A stretch of 59,067 nt of DNA. It comes from VRUE01 sp036379955. GTDB taxonomy: Bacteria > Actinomycetota > Thermoleophilia > Solirubrobacterales > 70-9. Each line of letters opens with the position of its first letter. Position 1 is the stretch's first letter. Shown piece after piece: positions 1 to 7,787 of the stretch. Position numbers and translations under genes: made by a program. A model generated the notes under the pieces. The model ran no database searches. It saw only the letters and a list, made by a program, of their open reading frames with translations, and was not told where the DNA came from. The stretch is from positions 1 to 59,067 of the forward strand of contig DASVFR010000009.1 in assembly GCA_036379955.1 (NCBI GenBank). Direction: 5' to 3'.

Positions 1-32
1 GACATTGACCACAGCGGGGTGGGGTCAATGTC
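1..32. repeat. Inverted repeat upstream of ccr
   Basis: Perfect 10-bp arms, GACATTGACC (1-10) and GGTCAATGTC (23-32), separated by 12 nt. No T-run follows on the + strand. It could be a terminator of a gene to the left, an operator for ccr, or a dispersed hairpin; the window edge hides what lies upstream. Its half-sites recur with the same spacing at 44065-44090. Confidence 0.6.
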
Positions 33-82
33 GGATGCGCGGCTGGGATGGAGCTGACCCGGTACGCACTGCACGGGTTGAC

Positions 83-88
83 TAGGAT
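83..88 (+). promoter_or_regulatory. Possible -10 box for ccr
   Basis: TAGGAT fits the actinobacterial TANNNT pattern and lies about 40 nt before the ccr start. I see no convincing -35 at 16-18 nt. This is a weak prediction. Confidence 0.3.
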
Positions 89-127
89 TCGCCGCCCGCC
101 CCTTCAACCACCCGCGGAGGAACCCAG

Positions 128-1390
128 TTGGCCGTTGACACGAGCGCAGTCGCGAAGTTGGACGTCGAGCCCGGCACGTTGCCGGAGGCGATGGCGGCCT
201 GGGTCATCCGCCAGGAGCGCGAGGGCGAGCCGACCGATGCCTTCCAGCTAGAGCAGATCGAGGTTCCCGAGCCAGGGGCCTTCGAGGTGATTGTGAGGGT
301 GATGGCCGCCGGCGTCAACTTCAACAACGTCTGGGCGGCGCTCGGCAAGCCGGTCTCGGTCTTCGGCTACGGCGACCACCCGGAGTTCGGTCACCACATC
401 GGCGGTTCCGACGCCTCCGGCATCGTCTGGAAGGTCGGCGAGGGCGTCACCCGCTGGAAGCCGGGCGACGAGGTCGTCGTCCACTGCAATCAGGCCTCCT
501 ACGAGGACGTCGAGGTGCACGGGCTCGACCCGCTCGCCGCGCCGAGCCAGCGGATCTGGGGCTACGAGACGACCTGGGGCTCCTTCGCCCAGTTCACCAA
601 GGTCCAGGCGCAGCAGCTCCTGCCCCGCCCCCAGAACCTTTCCTGGGTCGACTCCTCCGCCTACGGGCTCACCTACTTCACCGCCTACCGGATGCTGATC
701 GACCAGTGCAAGCTGCAGCCCGGCCACAACGTCCTTATCTGGGGCGCGGCCGGCGGCCTCGGCGTCTTCGCCGTACAGCTCTGCAAGGCGGCCGGCGCCA
801 ACGCCGTCGGCGTCGTCTCCTCCGACGAGAAGGGCGACCTGGTCAAGCAGCTCGGCGCCGTCGACTACATCAACCGGGCCGAGTTCGGCGAGATGATGCG
901 CACCGACGCCAACCTGGCAGATCGTGCCGCCGACGTGGAGCGCTTCAAGGCCTCGCGCGGGTTCGCCAAGCGGGTCAAGGAGATCCTCGGCGACGCCCCC
1001 GACATCGTCTTCGAGCACGTCGGCCGGGCGACCTTCCCGACCTCGGTCTTCACCGTCAAGCCGTTCGGCAAAGTCGTGATCTGCGGCGCCACTTCGGGCT
1101 ACCAGCTCGACTTCGACGTGCGCTACCTGTGGATGAAGCAGAAGCAGATCATCGGCTCGCATTTCGCCAACGCCTACGAGTGCATGCGCGCCAACCAGCT
1201 GATGGCGGAGGGCAAGGTGCGGCCGGTGATCTGGCAGACGATGCCCTTCGACGGCGTCGCGCAAGCGCACCAGCTGCTGCACGAGAACAAGCACCTCGGC
1301 AAGATCTCGATCCTGGTCGGGGCCGAGTCCGAGGACGAGGGCAAGAACGGGGACGGCCCGGGCGCGATCCGGGCCGAGGTGGGAGCCTAG
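128..1390 (+). CDS. ccr: Crotonyl-CoA carboxylase/reductase
   Basis: Predicted to carry out NADPH-dependent reductive carboxylation of crotonyl-CoA to ethylmalonyl-CoA, the committed step of the ethylmalonyl-CoA pathway; cytosolic. The 420-residue product has the MDR fold: an N-terminal catalytic part, then a Rossmann segment with WGAAGGLGVFAVQLC near residues 208-222. Features I associate with this family are present: NFNNVW near residue 64, the WGYETTWGSFAQF stretch near 144 (a Tyr-Glu pair where the Kitasatospora enzyme has Phe-Glu), and GSHFAN near 343 carrying the His implicated in CO2 binding. The start is TTG at 128, chosen because GGAGGA lies 6-7 nt upstream. A small unknown gene follows after 2 nt, so the two are probably co-transcribed. 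An ordinary quinone reductase is unlikely, because the length and the central insertions match the carboxylase group. Confidence 0.93.
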   Translation: MAVDTSAVAKLDVEPGTLPEAMAAWVIRQEREGEPTDAFQLEQIEVPEPGAFEVIVRVMAAGVNFNNVWAALGKPVSVFGYGDHPEFGHHIGGSDASGIVWKVGEGVTRWKPGDEVVVHCNQASYEDVEVHGLDPLAAPSQRIWGYETTWGSFAQFTKVQAQQLLPRPQNLSWVDSSAYGLTYFTAYRMLIDQCKLQPGHNVLIWGAAGGLGVFAVQLCKAAGANAVGVVSSDEKGDLVKQLGAVDYINRAEFGEMMRTDANLADRAADVERFKASRGFAKRVKEILGDAPDIVFEHVGRATFPTSVFTVKPFGKVVICGATSGYQLDFDVRYLWMKQKQIIGSHFANAYECMRANQLMAEGKVRPVIWQTMPFDGVAQAHQLLHENKHLGKISILVGAESEDEGKNGDGPGAIRAEVGA

Positions 1391-1392
1391 GC

Positions 1393-1686
1393 ATGGCTGA
1401 GGTCTGCGTACTCGACTGGCACGTCGCCCCGTTCCGGGCGGACCGCTTCCTCGACCTCTGGGAGCCGGCGGCGGCCAAGATGCCCGCCTACGGCGCCAAG
1501 AGCTGGTCTCTGACCCGCTCCAACGACGACCCGCTGGCGATTCGCCAGTCCTCGGTCTGGGAGAGTCGCTCGGACTTCGAGCGCTACTGGTTCTCAGAGG
1601 AGATCGAGAAGGCGCGCGCCGCCGTCATCGACCTCTACGACATCCCGATCCTCCCCGCCTGGCATACCCTGCTCGCCGCCGAGTAG
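1393..1686 (+). CDS. Small protein, possible dimeric alpha/beta-barrel
   Basis: A 97-residue soluble protein with no signal peptide or membrane segment. It starts at ATG 1393, 2 nt after the ccr stop, so it is probably translated from the ccr transcript. It is rich in aromatic residues (SSVWESRSDFERYWFSEE). Its size and apparent beta-alpha-beta pattern recall ABM/EthD-type ferredoxin-like folds, but I do not recognise the family. Linkage to ccr suggests a metabolic accessory role; that is inference only. Confidence 0.6.
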   Translation: MAEVCVLDWHVAPFRADRFLDLWEPAAAKMPAYGAKSWSLTRSNDDPLAIRQSSVWESRSDFERYWFSEEIEKARAAVIDLYDIPILPAWHTLLAAE

Positions 1687-1699
1687 ACGGCGCCCGACC

Positions 1700-1999
1700 T
1701 CAGGCCCGCTCCAGCGGCGCCATCGTCAACCCGGCCGATTTGAGCTGCTGCCAGTAGTGCTCGGCCGGCTCCTGCGGGCCCGACCAGACAATCGCCATAC
1801 CGTTGTTGTGGATCGTTTCCGCCAGCTCGTGGCCCTTCTCCAGGGTGACCCCGGGCAGGACCCGGGAGAGCGTCTGGGCGACGTGGTCGAAGGTGTTGTG
1901 GTCGTCGTTGCAGACGATCACTCGCCAGTCTCCGCCCAGGCCCGAACCCGGCCCCCCCGTCCGTGGCCTCTCCACCGTCGTCGTCGACATGAGGGGCAA
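1700..1999 (-). CDS. clpS: ClpS adaptor protein
   Basis: ClpS binds the N-domain of ClpA/ClpC and delivers N-degron substrates to the ClpP protease. The 99-residue product has a flexible N-terminus (about 22 residues), then the ClpS core: DWRVIVCNDDHNTFDHV with the NDD signature, HELAETIHNNGMAIVWSG, and a closing EHYWQQLKSAGLT. Length is normal for the family. ATG at 1999 gives MPLMSTTTV; the internal ATG at 1990 is an equally possible start. It is transcribed away from the winged-helix gene at 2139 and ends 13 nt past the convergent gene at 1393-1686. Confidence 0.92.
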   Translation of the reverse strand: MPLMSTTTVERPRTGGPGSGLGGDWRVIVCNDDHNTFDHVAQTLSRVLPGVTLEKGHELAETIHNNGMAIVWSGPQEPAEHYWQQLKSAGLTMAPLERA

Positions 2000-2138
2000 T
2001 TATGCGGAAAGTCCGTAAATCGGGCCGGATTGGGCAAGAACTTCCATGTTTCTCTCTTAAACAGTACTTAACTACTCAACTTAGTTATGGCTTAGACTGG
2101 CTCCAATTGGCCGAGCAACCAGTCCGGAGTCTCCGAGC
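2000..2138. promoter_or_regulatory. Divergent promoter region with inverted repeat
   Basis: AT-richer gap between clpS (-) and the winged-helix gene (+). It holds TAACTA (2069-2074), a 7-nt spacer and TAGTTA (2082-2087), a plausible operator for the adjacent regulator. A second repeat, GACTGG (2095-2100) with CCAGTC (2120-2125), lies close to the start codon. Assignments are by eye. Confidence 0.4.
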
Positions 2139-2408
2139 ATGCCCCGCCCCGTTTCGATCGACACACGCCTGGCAAAAGCCCTCTCGCGCTCCCTGCGCGC
2201 GGACGCCCTCGCCTTGATCGGGGAAGGCGTGAACAGCCCGAAGCTAATCGCCGCGAAGCTCGACCGCGACCTGCGCACCGTCGCCTACCACGTGCGCGTC
2301 CTGCGCAACCTGGGCTGCATCGAGTTGGTCGAAACCCACCCGCGGCGCGGCGCGACCGAACACGTCTACCGGCTGACCGAGCTGGCAAAAAGGCGGGGGG
2401 AAGACTAG
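2139..2408 (+). CDS. Small winged-helix (ArsR-like) regulator
   Basis: An 89-residue protein made almost entirely of one winged-helix domain. Residues around 20-70 give helix-turn-helix (SPKLIAAKLDRDLRTVAYHV), a recognition helix leading into RVLRNLGCIELVE, and a wing (RGATEHVYRLT). It lacks an obvious metal-binding CxC motif, so metal sensing is not supported. Autoregulation through the inverted repeat at 2069-2087 is possible. Targets are unknown; clpS is divergent and a secreted-protein gene converges from the right. Confidence 0.75.
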   Translation: MPRPVSIDTRLAKALSRSLRADALALIGEGVNSPKLIAAKLDRDLRTVAYHVRVLRNLGCIELVETHPRRGATEHVYRLTELAKRRGED

Positions 2409-2413
2409 ACGCC

Positions 2414-2442
2414 GTTCCGAGCCGCTAGAACGGGCTCGGAAC
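2414..2442. terminator. Hairpin between convergent genes
   Basis: Perfect 10-bp arms, GTTCCGAGCC (2414-2423) and GGCTCGGAAC (2433-2442), with a 9-nt loop. It spans the stop codon of the minus-strand gene and follows the stop of the regulator. There is no long T-run, as is common for high-GC terminators. Confidence 0.55.
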
Positions 2443-3120
2443 CCGAACGACCACGTCGTCGACGGTCGCCTGGGCGCCCTTAGCCGACTTGGCCGAGCCG
2501 ACCGAGAAGCCCGAGGCGCGGCCGCTGAGTTCGCCCGCGCCGGGATCGGTGACGTCGGCGACCAGTTCACCGCCGACGTAGGCGAGGACGTGGCAGCTGC
2601 CCTTTTCGTCGCCTTCGGTGAGGTTGAAGGCCCGCAGGCGGAGGTCGTTGTCGCGTTCGACGCCTTCGATCGCGGCGACGTTCTTCGCGATGTGGAGGTA
2701 TTCGACGTCGCCGCCGGCCAGGACCCTGCGCAGCTGAGCCTTGCGCTGGCGCGGGTAGACGGCCAGCTGGTAGCGGGCACCTTCGCCGGCCCGCAGATCG
2801 AGAGCCAGGTAGGCGCCCTGCTGAACCGGCTTGGGCGTCTTGCCGAGCAGGCGCTCGGTAGCGGCGATCTCGAGGTCGCGCCCGACCACGGGCGTGCGGT
2901 AGGTGCACTCCCTCGTCCCCTTGCCGATCGTGACGAGGAGGGCGCTGCCGGTGCCGCTGCGTCCGCAGCGCTCGCCCGAGAACTTGACGATCTGGCCCAG
3001 CTGGCCCTTGCTCGCCATGCCGTTGCGGTAGACGCCGACCAGGGCGGCGCCGGCCGCCGGGGCCAGTGCCAGCAACGCGGCCGCCAGGGCGGCGGCCGTG
3101 CCTATCCGCAGAACCTTCAC
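2425..3120 (-). CDS. Secreted protein of unknown function
   Basis: A 231-residue product with an N-terminal signal peptide (MKVLRIGTAAALAAALLALA, then PAAGAAL), so it is exported. The mature part is mostly beta-like with two cysteines (GERCGRSGTG, RECTYRTP) and a third in KGSCHVLAY. I recognise no catalytic motif. The GTG at 3120 is chosen because it places the signal peptide at the N-terminus; longer readings only add arginine-rich non-coding sequence. It is transcribed divergently from ecm, with about 90 nt between the starts. Confidence 0.7.
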   Translation of the reverse strand: MKVLRIGTAAALAAALLALAPAAGAALVGVYRNGMASKGQLGQIVKFSGERCGRSGTGSALLVTIGKGTRECTYRTPVVGRDLEIAATERLLGKTPKPVQQGAYLALDLRAGEGARYQLAVYPRQRKAQLRRVLAGGDVEYLHIAKNVAAIEGVERDNDLRLRAFNLTEGDEKGSCHVLAYVGGELVADVTDPGAGELSGRASGFSVGSAKSAKGAQATVDDVVVRVPSPF

Positions 3121-3194
3121 AGTCCCGAGCCTAAACACAGCGCCACCGGAAAGATGCGGCCCCGGGGGCCGTGAACGACGGATTTCGGCGCGCG

Positions 3195-3209
3195 CCAAAT
3201 AAGATTTGG
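3195..3209. promoter_or_regulatory. Palindrome over predicted -10 of ecm
   Basis: CCAAAT (3195-3200), AAG, ATTTGG (3204-3209) is a perfect inverted repeat. It contains TAAGAT (3200-3205), a good TANNNT -10 box whose last T lies 7 nt before the ecm ATG at 3213. This suggests a leaderless ecm mRNA and a repressor or activator site on the core promoter. Confidence 0.5.
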
Positions 3210-3212
3210 AGG

Positions 3213-5207
3213 ATGAGCGAGCACCGCCTCCCCGAGCGCGACCGCCCCTGGGTGATGCGCACCTACGCCGGCCACTCCGACGCCAAGCGCTCCAACGAGC
3301 TCTACCGCGGCAATCTGGCCAAGGGCCAGACCGGCCTCTCCGTCGCCTTCGACCTGCCGACCCAGACGGGCTATGACCCAGACCACGTCCTCGCCCGCGG
3401 CGAGGTCGGCAAGGTCGGCGTCTCGATCGCCAACAAGGGCGACATGCACCAGCTGCTCGACGGCATCCCACTCGACGAGATGAACACCTCGATGACGATC
3501 AACGCCACCGCCGCCTGGCTGCTCGGCCTCTACATCGCCGTCGCCGAGGAGAACGGGGTCGAGCGAGCCAAGCTCAAGGGCACGACCCAGAACGACATCA
3601 TCAAGGAGTACCTCTCGCGCGGCACCTACGCCTTCCCGCCCGAGCCCTCGATGCGGCTGATCGCCGACATGGTCGCCTTCACCGTCAACGAGGTGCCGAG
3701 CTGGAACCCGACCAACATCTGCAGCTACCACCTGCAGGAGGCGGGCGCGACGCCGGTGCAGGAGATCGCCTACGCCCTCTCCACCGGGATCGCCGTCCTC
3801 GACGAGGTCAAGGCGCGCGGCCAGGTCGCCGACGCCGACTTCCCCAAGGTCTTCGGCCGCATCTCCTTCTTCGTCAACGCCGGCATCAGACTGATCGAGG
3901 AGATCGCCAAGCTGCGCGCGATGGGCCGGCTCTGGAACGAGATCGGCCGCGAGCGCTACGGCGTCGGCGACGAGAAGATGCTGCGCTTCCGCTACGGGGT
4001 GCAGGTCAACTCGCTTGGCCTAACCGAGGCCCAGCCCGAGAACAACATCCAGCGCATCGTGCTCGAGGCGCTGGCGGTGACCCTGAGCCGCGACGCGCGG
4101 GCGCGAGCGATCCAGCTGCCGGCCTGGAACGAGGCGATGGGCCTCCCCCGCCCCTGGGACCAGCAGTGGAGCCTGCGCATCCAGCAGGTGCTGGCCAACG
4201 AGACCGACCTGCTCGAGTACCCCGACCTCTTCGAGGGCTCGGTGGTGATGGACGGCCTGGTCGAGGAGCTGATCGAGGGCGCTCGGGCCGAGATGGCCGT
4301 GGTCACCGAGCACGGCGGCGCGGTCGCCGCCGTCCCCTACATGAAGGCCCGCCTGGTCGAGTCGCACCGCGAGCGCGTGGCGCGGATCGAGTCCGGCGAG
4401 CAGAAGGTAATCGGCCAGAACAGCTACACCGAGACCGAGGACTCGCCGCTGACGGCCGGCGCCGACGGCGGCATCCTCACCCCCGACCCCGAGGTCGAGC
4501 GCGAACGGGTCGAGGCACTGGAGAAGTGGAAGGTGGAGCGAGACGACGATGCGGTGCGGGCTGCGCTCGACGAGCTGGCAAAGGTCGCGGCCGACGACGG
4601 CCAAAACGTGATGCCGGCGACGATCGCCGCCGCCAAGGCCGGGGTGACGACCGGCGAGTGGGCGGAAGTGCTGCGCGAGGCCTTTGGCGCCTACCGGGGC
4701 CCGACCGGCGTCAGCGGCGCCGCCCCGGCAGCCGATCGCGAGCAGCTGGAGGCGATCCGCGCCAGGGTCGATGAGGTCTCAGAGCGGATCGGCCACCGGA
4801 TCAAGATCCTGGTCGGCAAGCCGGGCCTCGACGGGCACTCCAACGGCTCCGAGCAGATCGCGCTGCGGGCGCGCGACGCCGGCATGGAGGTGATCTACCA
4901 GGGGATCAGGCTGACCCCCGAGGAGATCGCCGAGTCCGCCCTGCAGGAGGACGTCGACGTGGTCGGCCTCTCGATCCTCTCCGGCTCGCACCTGGAGCTG
5001 ATCCCCGAGGTCGTCCGCCGCCTCCGCGACGAGGGTCTTGCAGCCCCGGTCGTCGCCGGCGGCATCATCCCCCCCGCCGACGCCGAGCGCCTGCGCGAGG
5101 CCGGCGTCGACGGCGTCTACACGCCCAAGGACTTCGACCTCAACAAGATCATGGGCGAGATCGTCGAGCTGGTCGGGGAGCGTTCGGGCGCCGGCGCGCC
5201 AACTTGA
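3213..5207 (+). CDS. ecm: Ethylmalonyl-CoA mutase (MeaA type)
   Basis: Predicted adenosylcobalamin-dependent conversion of (2R)-ethylmalonyl-CoA to (2S)-methylsuccinyl-CoA. The 664-residue chain has the mutase TIM barrel at residues 1 to about 510 (RTYAGHSDAKRSNELYRGNL, GLSVAFDLPTQTGYD, GTTQNDIIKEYLSRGTY) and a C-terminal B12 domain from about 530. That domain carries DGHSNG near 539-544, the DxHxxG cobalt-binding motif, and SILSGSH near 587. One chain with this N-terminus and length matches MeaA/Ecm rather than methylmalonyl-CoA or isobutyryl-CoA mutase. Start ATG 3213 is supported by a -10 box 7 nt upstream and by the family N-terminus; GTG 3171 would add 14 residues. Co-location with ccr supports the assignment. 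Confidence 0.92.
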   Translation: MSEHRLPERDRPWVMRTYAGHSDAKRSNELYRGNLAKGQTGLSVAFDLPTQTGYDPDHVLARGEVGKVGVSIANKGDMHQLLDGIPLDEMNTSMTINATAAWLLGLYIAVAEENGVERAKLKGTTQNDIIKEYLSRGTYAFPPEPSMRLIADMVAFTVNEVPSWNPTNICSYHLQEAGATPVQEIAYALSTGIAVLDEVKARGQVADADFPKVFGRISFFVNAGIRLIEEIAKLRAMGRLWNEIGRERYGVGDEKMLRFRYGVQVNSLGLTEAQPENNIQRIVLEALAVTLSRDARARAIQLPAWNEAMGLPRPWDQQWSLRIQQVLANETDLLEYPDLFEGSVVMDGLVEELIEGARAEMAVVTEHGGAVAAVPYMKARLVESHRERVARIESGEQKVIGQNSYTETEDSPLTAGADGGILTPDPEVERERVEALEKWKVERDDDAVRAALDELAKVAADDGQNVMPATIAAAKAGVTTGEWAEVLREAFGAYRGPTGVSGAAPAADREQLEAIRARVDEVSERIGHRIKILVGKPGLDGHSNGSEQIALRARDAGMEVIYQGIRLTPEEIAESALQEDVDVVGLSILSGSHLELIPEVVRRLRDEGLAAPVVAGGIIPPADAERLREAGVDGVYTPKDFDLNKIMGEIVELVGERSGAGAPT

Positions 5208-5253
5208 TCGACCGGCTATGGCGCCGAGGCGCCTCGCACGCGACAATGGGGCG

Positions 5254-5823
5254 ATGATGAACGAGCTCAACGGCGACCGCTCGGCCTGGCTGCGCTGCTA
5301 CCGCTGCTGGTCGCGGAACCTCGAGATCCAGATCCACTACGACGCGATCCGGCGCGTCGACCCGGAATCGGGAGCGCTCGCCGAGGGCATCGACGAGATC
5401 CAGGAGGCGCTTGTGCAATGCGTCGACTGCATGCACGACCAACCCCATCTCGCCTTCCAGGACGACCAGGTCGTGCCGATCGAGGACCGCTGGGAACGGA
5501 TGGTCGCCGGCACGCCGTGGGTCGCCTCCTGCACGGTCCGCGTCGACCAGGACCGGGTCGAGACCTGCGCCGGTCCCGAAGCCGCCGAGTTCCTCACCTA
5601 CGGCGCCTTCGGCGACGCCGGCGTGCGCGAGTTCTTCACCCACGTCCGCTTCCACAAGCACGACGAGGAGCAGATCGTGGTCCACATGCTGGTCGAGCTC
5701 TACGCGCGCTCGGCCGAGGAGGCCGGCGAGGTGCTCGAGGACGCGGCCCAGGGCCCGCTCGAGATCACCTCCCTCGCCGAGGAGTCCCGGCCGCCGGCTC
5801 ATGCCTCGGACGAAGCGCACTGA
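5254..5823 (+). CDS. Hypothetical protein with two CxxC motifs
   Basis: A 189-residue soluble protein. RCYRCW near residue 14 and QCVDCMHDQPH near 53 could together bind zinc. The middle region (VGAGTPWVASCTV-like beta strands, then REFFTHVRFHKHDEEQIVVH) is rich in His and acidic residues. I do not recognise the family. It starts 46 nt after ecm; GACAAT at 5242-5247 may be a -10 box giving a nearly leaderless transcript of its own. Function is not predicted. Confidence 0.6.
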   Translation: MMNELNGDRSAWLRCYRCWSRNLEIQIHYDAIRRVDPESGALAEGIDEIQEALVQCVDCMHDQPHLAFQDDQVVPIEDRWERMVAGTPWVASCTVRVDQDRVETCAGPEAAEFLTYGAFGDAGVREFFTHVRFHKHDEEQIVVHMLVELYARSAEEAGEVLEDAAQGPLEITSLAEESRPPAHASDEAH

Positions 5824-5921
5824 GCCGGGTGAGCGCCAATCCCAAAACGGTCACATAATAATTTTCGATTAACACCTCGGGCAGGCCGGCTGGTAGTTTT
5901 TTCTGCGTTTTGCGACTAAAG

Positions 5922-6001
5922 CGACGGGCCGCCGCTGTCGAAACAAGCGGTATATCCGCCTTGCGGTCGCGAAACCGCTGTGCTACATCCTTTGATGTGG
6001 C
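5922..6001 (+). ncRNA. Possible structured leader (tandem hairpins)
   Basis: The gap 5824-6054 has no convincing gene. From 5922 it can fold into consecutive small hairpins: CGAC/GTCG (5922-5925 with 5937-5940), GCGG/CCGC (5947-5950 with 5956-5959), GCGGT/ACCGC (5963-5967 with 5974-5978), and an 8-bp stem with one G-T (5982-5989 with 5994-6001, loop CTTT). It precedes the gene at 6055. It matches no riboswitch class I can name. Confidence 0.3.
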
Positions 6002-6054
6002 TCGATAACGGATTTTCCGCAAATTCCCTACCCGGTCCCCTAACTCGTCCCCTC

Positions 6055-6660
6055 ATGACCCGAATCCTCTCCTCCCCTCCCTGGCTCGCTCTACTTTGGC
6101 TCGTTGCGGCATCGATCGCCGCGCTCGCCGGCGCGCCCGTCTGGGCCTTCGTCGTCGCCGGGGGGCTGCTCGTCGCGGTCCTGGCGCGGCGGGGCAAGCC
6201 GCCCGTGCCCTCGCGCCTCGAGCACATCCAGCGTCACCTCGAGTGGTGCCGTCGCCGCGGTGAGGCCGCCCATCTGCTCTGGGTGCACGCCCCCCGCCTC
6301 GACCGCGCCACCGCGACCGCCGCGCTCGACGCCTTCCGCGTCACCGACAACGTGGCGCTGCTGCACGAGGAGAGCGGCCACGAGGAGATCGTCGCCATGG
6401 TCGACGACTCCAATTTCGAAAGGGATGGCCTCGAGCGCCGATTGAGGGCGGAGGTCGGCGAAGGGGCCGGCTTCGGTTGGGCCGAGTTCCCCGAGGACGG
6501 CGTTACGCTCGAAGCCCTCTTCCGTCAGGCCCGCGCGGCCGCGGTGGCTTCGGCAACCCCCGTCGAGCCCGCGCCCACCGCTCAACCTTCTGCCTCGTTT
6601 CGACGATGGGGAAGCAGGGCCCCCGCCGGGGCGCCAGCTCGATCGCCGAACCAAGGATAG
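6055..6660 (+). CDS. Membrane protein with degenerate GGDEF-like region
   Basis: A 201-residue protein with two hydrophobic segments near the N-terminus (LALLWLVAASIAALAG, WAFVVAGGLLVAVLA) and a cytoplasmic domain. The end of that domain (WAEFPEDGVTLEALFRQARA) resembles the last helix region of GGDEF domains, but no GGDEF or similar active-site motif is present. If the relationship is right, it could not make cyclic di-GMP and might be a sensor or scaffold. ATG 6055 is used because it opens directly onto the hydrophobic segment. It lies 5 nt before the epimerase gene, so they are likely one operon. Confidence 0.55.
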   Translation: MTRILSSPPWLALLWLVAASIAALAGAPVWAFVVAGGLLVAVLARRGKPPVPSRLEHIQRHLEWCRRRGEAAHLLWVHAPRLDRATATAALDAFRVTDNVALLHEESGHEEIVAMVDDSNFERDGLERRLRAEVGEGAGFGWAEFPEDGVTLEALFRQARAAAVASATPVEPAPTAQPSASFRRWGSRAPAGAPARSPNQG

Positions 6661-6665
6661 GAACC

Positions 6666-7670
6666 ATGGACACTTCCGCACACGCAGCCTCGAAAAACGG
6701 GGGCTCCCCCAGCCACGTGCTCGTCACCGGGTGCGCAGGATTTCTCGGCAGTCAGCTCGCTGAGCGACTTCTCGCCGAAGGACACCGCGTCCTCGGCGTC
6801 GACTGCTTCGTCGACTTCTACCCCCGTGAGCTCAAGGCGCGCAACCTCGCCGAGCTCCTGGCGGACTCCGCCTTCGAGCTGCACGAGCGCGACGTCTCCA
6901 GCGACCCGCTCGACGACCTCGTCGAGCGCGTGGACGTCGTCTACCACCTCGCCGCCCAGGCGGGCGTGCGCGGCAGCTTCGGCGACGGCTTCGAGGTCTA
7001 CCTGCGCAACAACGTGCGCGGGACGCAGCGCCTGCTCGAATCGGCCGTGCGGCATCCGGTCGATTCGATCGTCTACGCCTCCTCCTCGTCCGTCTACGGC
7101 AACGCGGAGTCCTACCCGACCGCGGAGACCGCCCATCGGACGCCCGTTTCTCCGTACGGGATGACCAAGTGCGCGACCGAGGATCTCGCCGGCGTCTACG
7201 GGCGAAACCACGGCCTGCACGTCGTCGGGCTGCGTTACTTCACCGTCTACGGCCCGCGGCAGCGACCGGACATGGCCTTCACGCGGTTCATCTCCGCCGG
7301 GCTGGCGGGCGAGCCGATCACCGTGCTCGGCGACGGGCTGCAGATCCGCGACTTCACCTACGTCGGCGACGTAGTCGACGCCACGATCCGTGCCGCCGAG
7401 CACGGGGAAGGCGGCGCCGTCTACAACGTCGGCGGCGGCACTCCCGTCGCGCTGATCGACGCGATCCACACGATCGAGGGGTTGATCGGCCACCCGATCG
7501 AGATCGAATACCAGCACCAAGCGCGTGGCGACGCGCGGCGCACCGGCGCCGACACGACCCGGGCGCGCGAGGAGCTGGGCTTCGCCCCCGCCGTCTCGCT
7601 CGAGGAGGGCCTCGGGCGCCAGGTCGAGTGGCTCACGCAGGGCAGCCGCGCCGCGGCCAGCGTCGCCTGA
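6666..7670 (+). CDS. NAD-dependent nucleotide-sugar epimerase
   Basis: An extended short-chain dehydrogenase of 334 residues, predicted to interconvert UDP-sugars (UDP-glucose/UDP-glucuronate 4-epimerase type) for polysaccharide assembly. It shows the NAD-binding GCAGFLGSQLAERLL motif near residue 23, the YHLAAQAGVR segment, SSSSVYGNA, and the catalytic YGMTK (YxxxK). RYFTVYGPRQRPDMAFTRF is typical of the GalE/uronate-epimerase subgroup; the exact substrate cannot be set from sequence. ATG 6666 follows AGGATAGGA. It heads the first polysaccharide transcription unit and ends just before a hairpin at 7698. Confidence 0.85.
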   Translation: MDTSAHAASKNGGSPSHVLVTGCAGFLGSQLAERLLAEGHRVLGVDCFVDFYPRELKARNLAELLADSAFELHERDVSSDPLDDLVERVDVVYHLAAQAGVRGSFGDGFEVYLRNNVRGTQRLLESAVRHPVDSIVYASSSSVYGNAESYPTAETAHRTPVSPYGMTKCATEDLAGVYGRNHGLHVVGLRYFTVYGPRQRPDMAFTRFISAGLAGEPITVLGDGLQIRDFTYVGDVVDATIRAAEHGEGGAVYNVGGGTPVALIDAIHTIEGLIGHPIEIEYQHQARGDARRTGADTTRAREELGFAPAVSLEEGLGRQVEWLTQGSRAAASVA

Positions 7671-7697
7671 TCCGCGCCTAGCTCCCCAACCCCCCTT

Positions 7698-7717
7698 GCC
7701 AGCTCTCGCGAGCTGGC
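7698..7717 (+). terminator. Hairpin after epimerase
   Basis: Perfect 8-bp stem, GCCAGCTC and GAGCTGGC, with loop TCGC, 27 nt after the epimerase stop. There is no T-run. It is probably a terminator separating the epimerase from the secreted lyase-like gene. Confidence 0.5.
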
Positions 7718-7787
7718 TATCATGCGGGCGTCGGCAATGGATCGGGGGGAGCGATCCAAAAACCGGGTACAAAGGGGGGATGGGAAA

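Noticed and set aside
3213..5207. Methylmalonyl-CoA mutase or isobutyryl-CoA mutase
   Set aside because: Single-chain length, MeaA-like N-terminus (RDRPWVMRTYAGHS) and ccr linkage favour ethylmalonyl-CoA mutase.
5881..6001. Cyclic di-GMP riboswitch (AAAGCGACGGGCC looked suggestive)
   Set aside because: The conserved GCACAGGGCAAACC-type segment and the tetraloop-receptor layout are missing on both strands.
5765..6022. 85-residue minus-strand gene in the 5.8-6.0 kb gap
   Set aside because: It overlaps the end of the 5254 gene, has no family resemblance and no ribosome site; its codons match non-coding AT-richer sequence.
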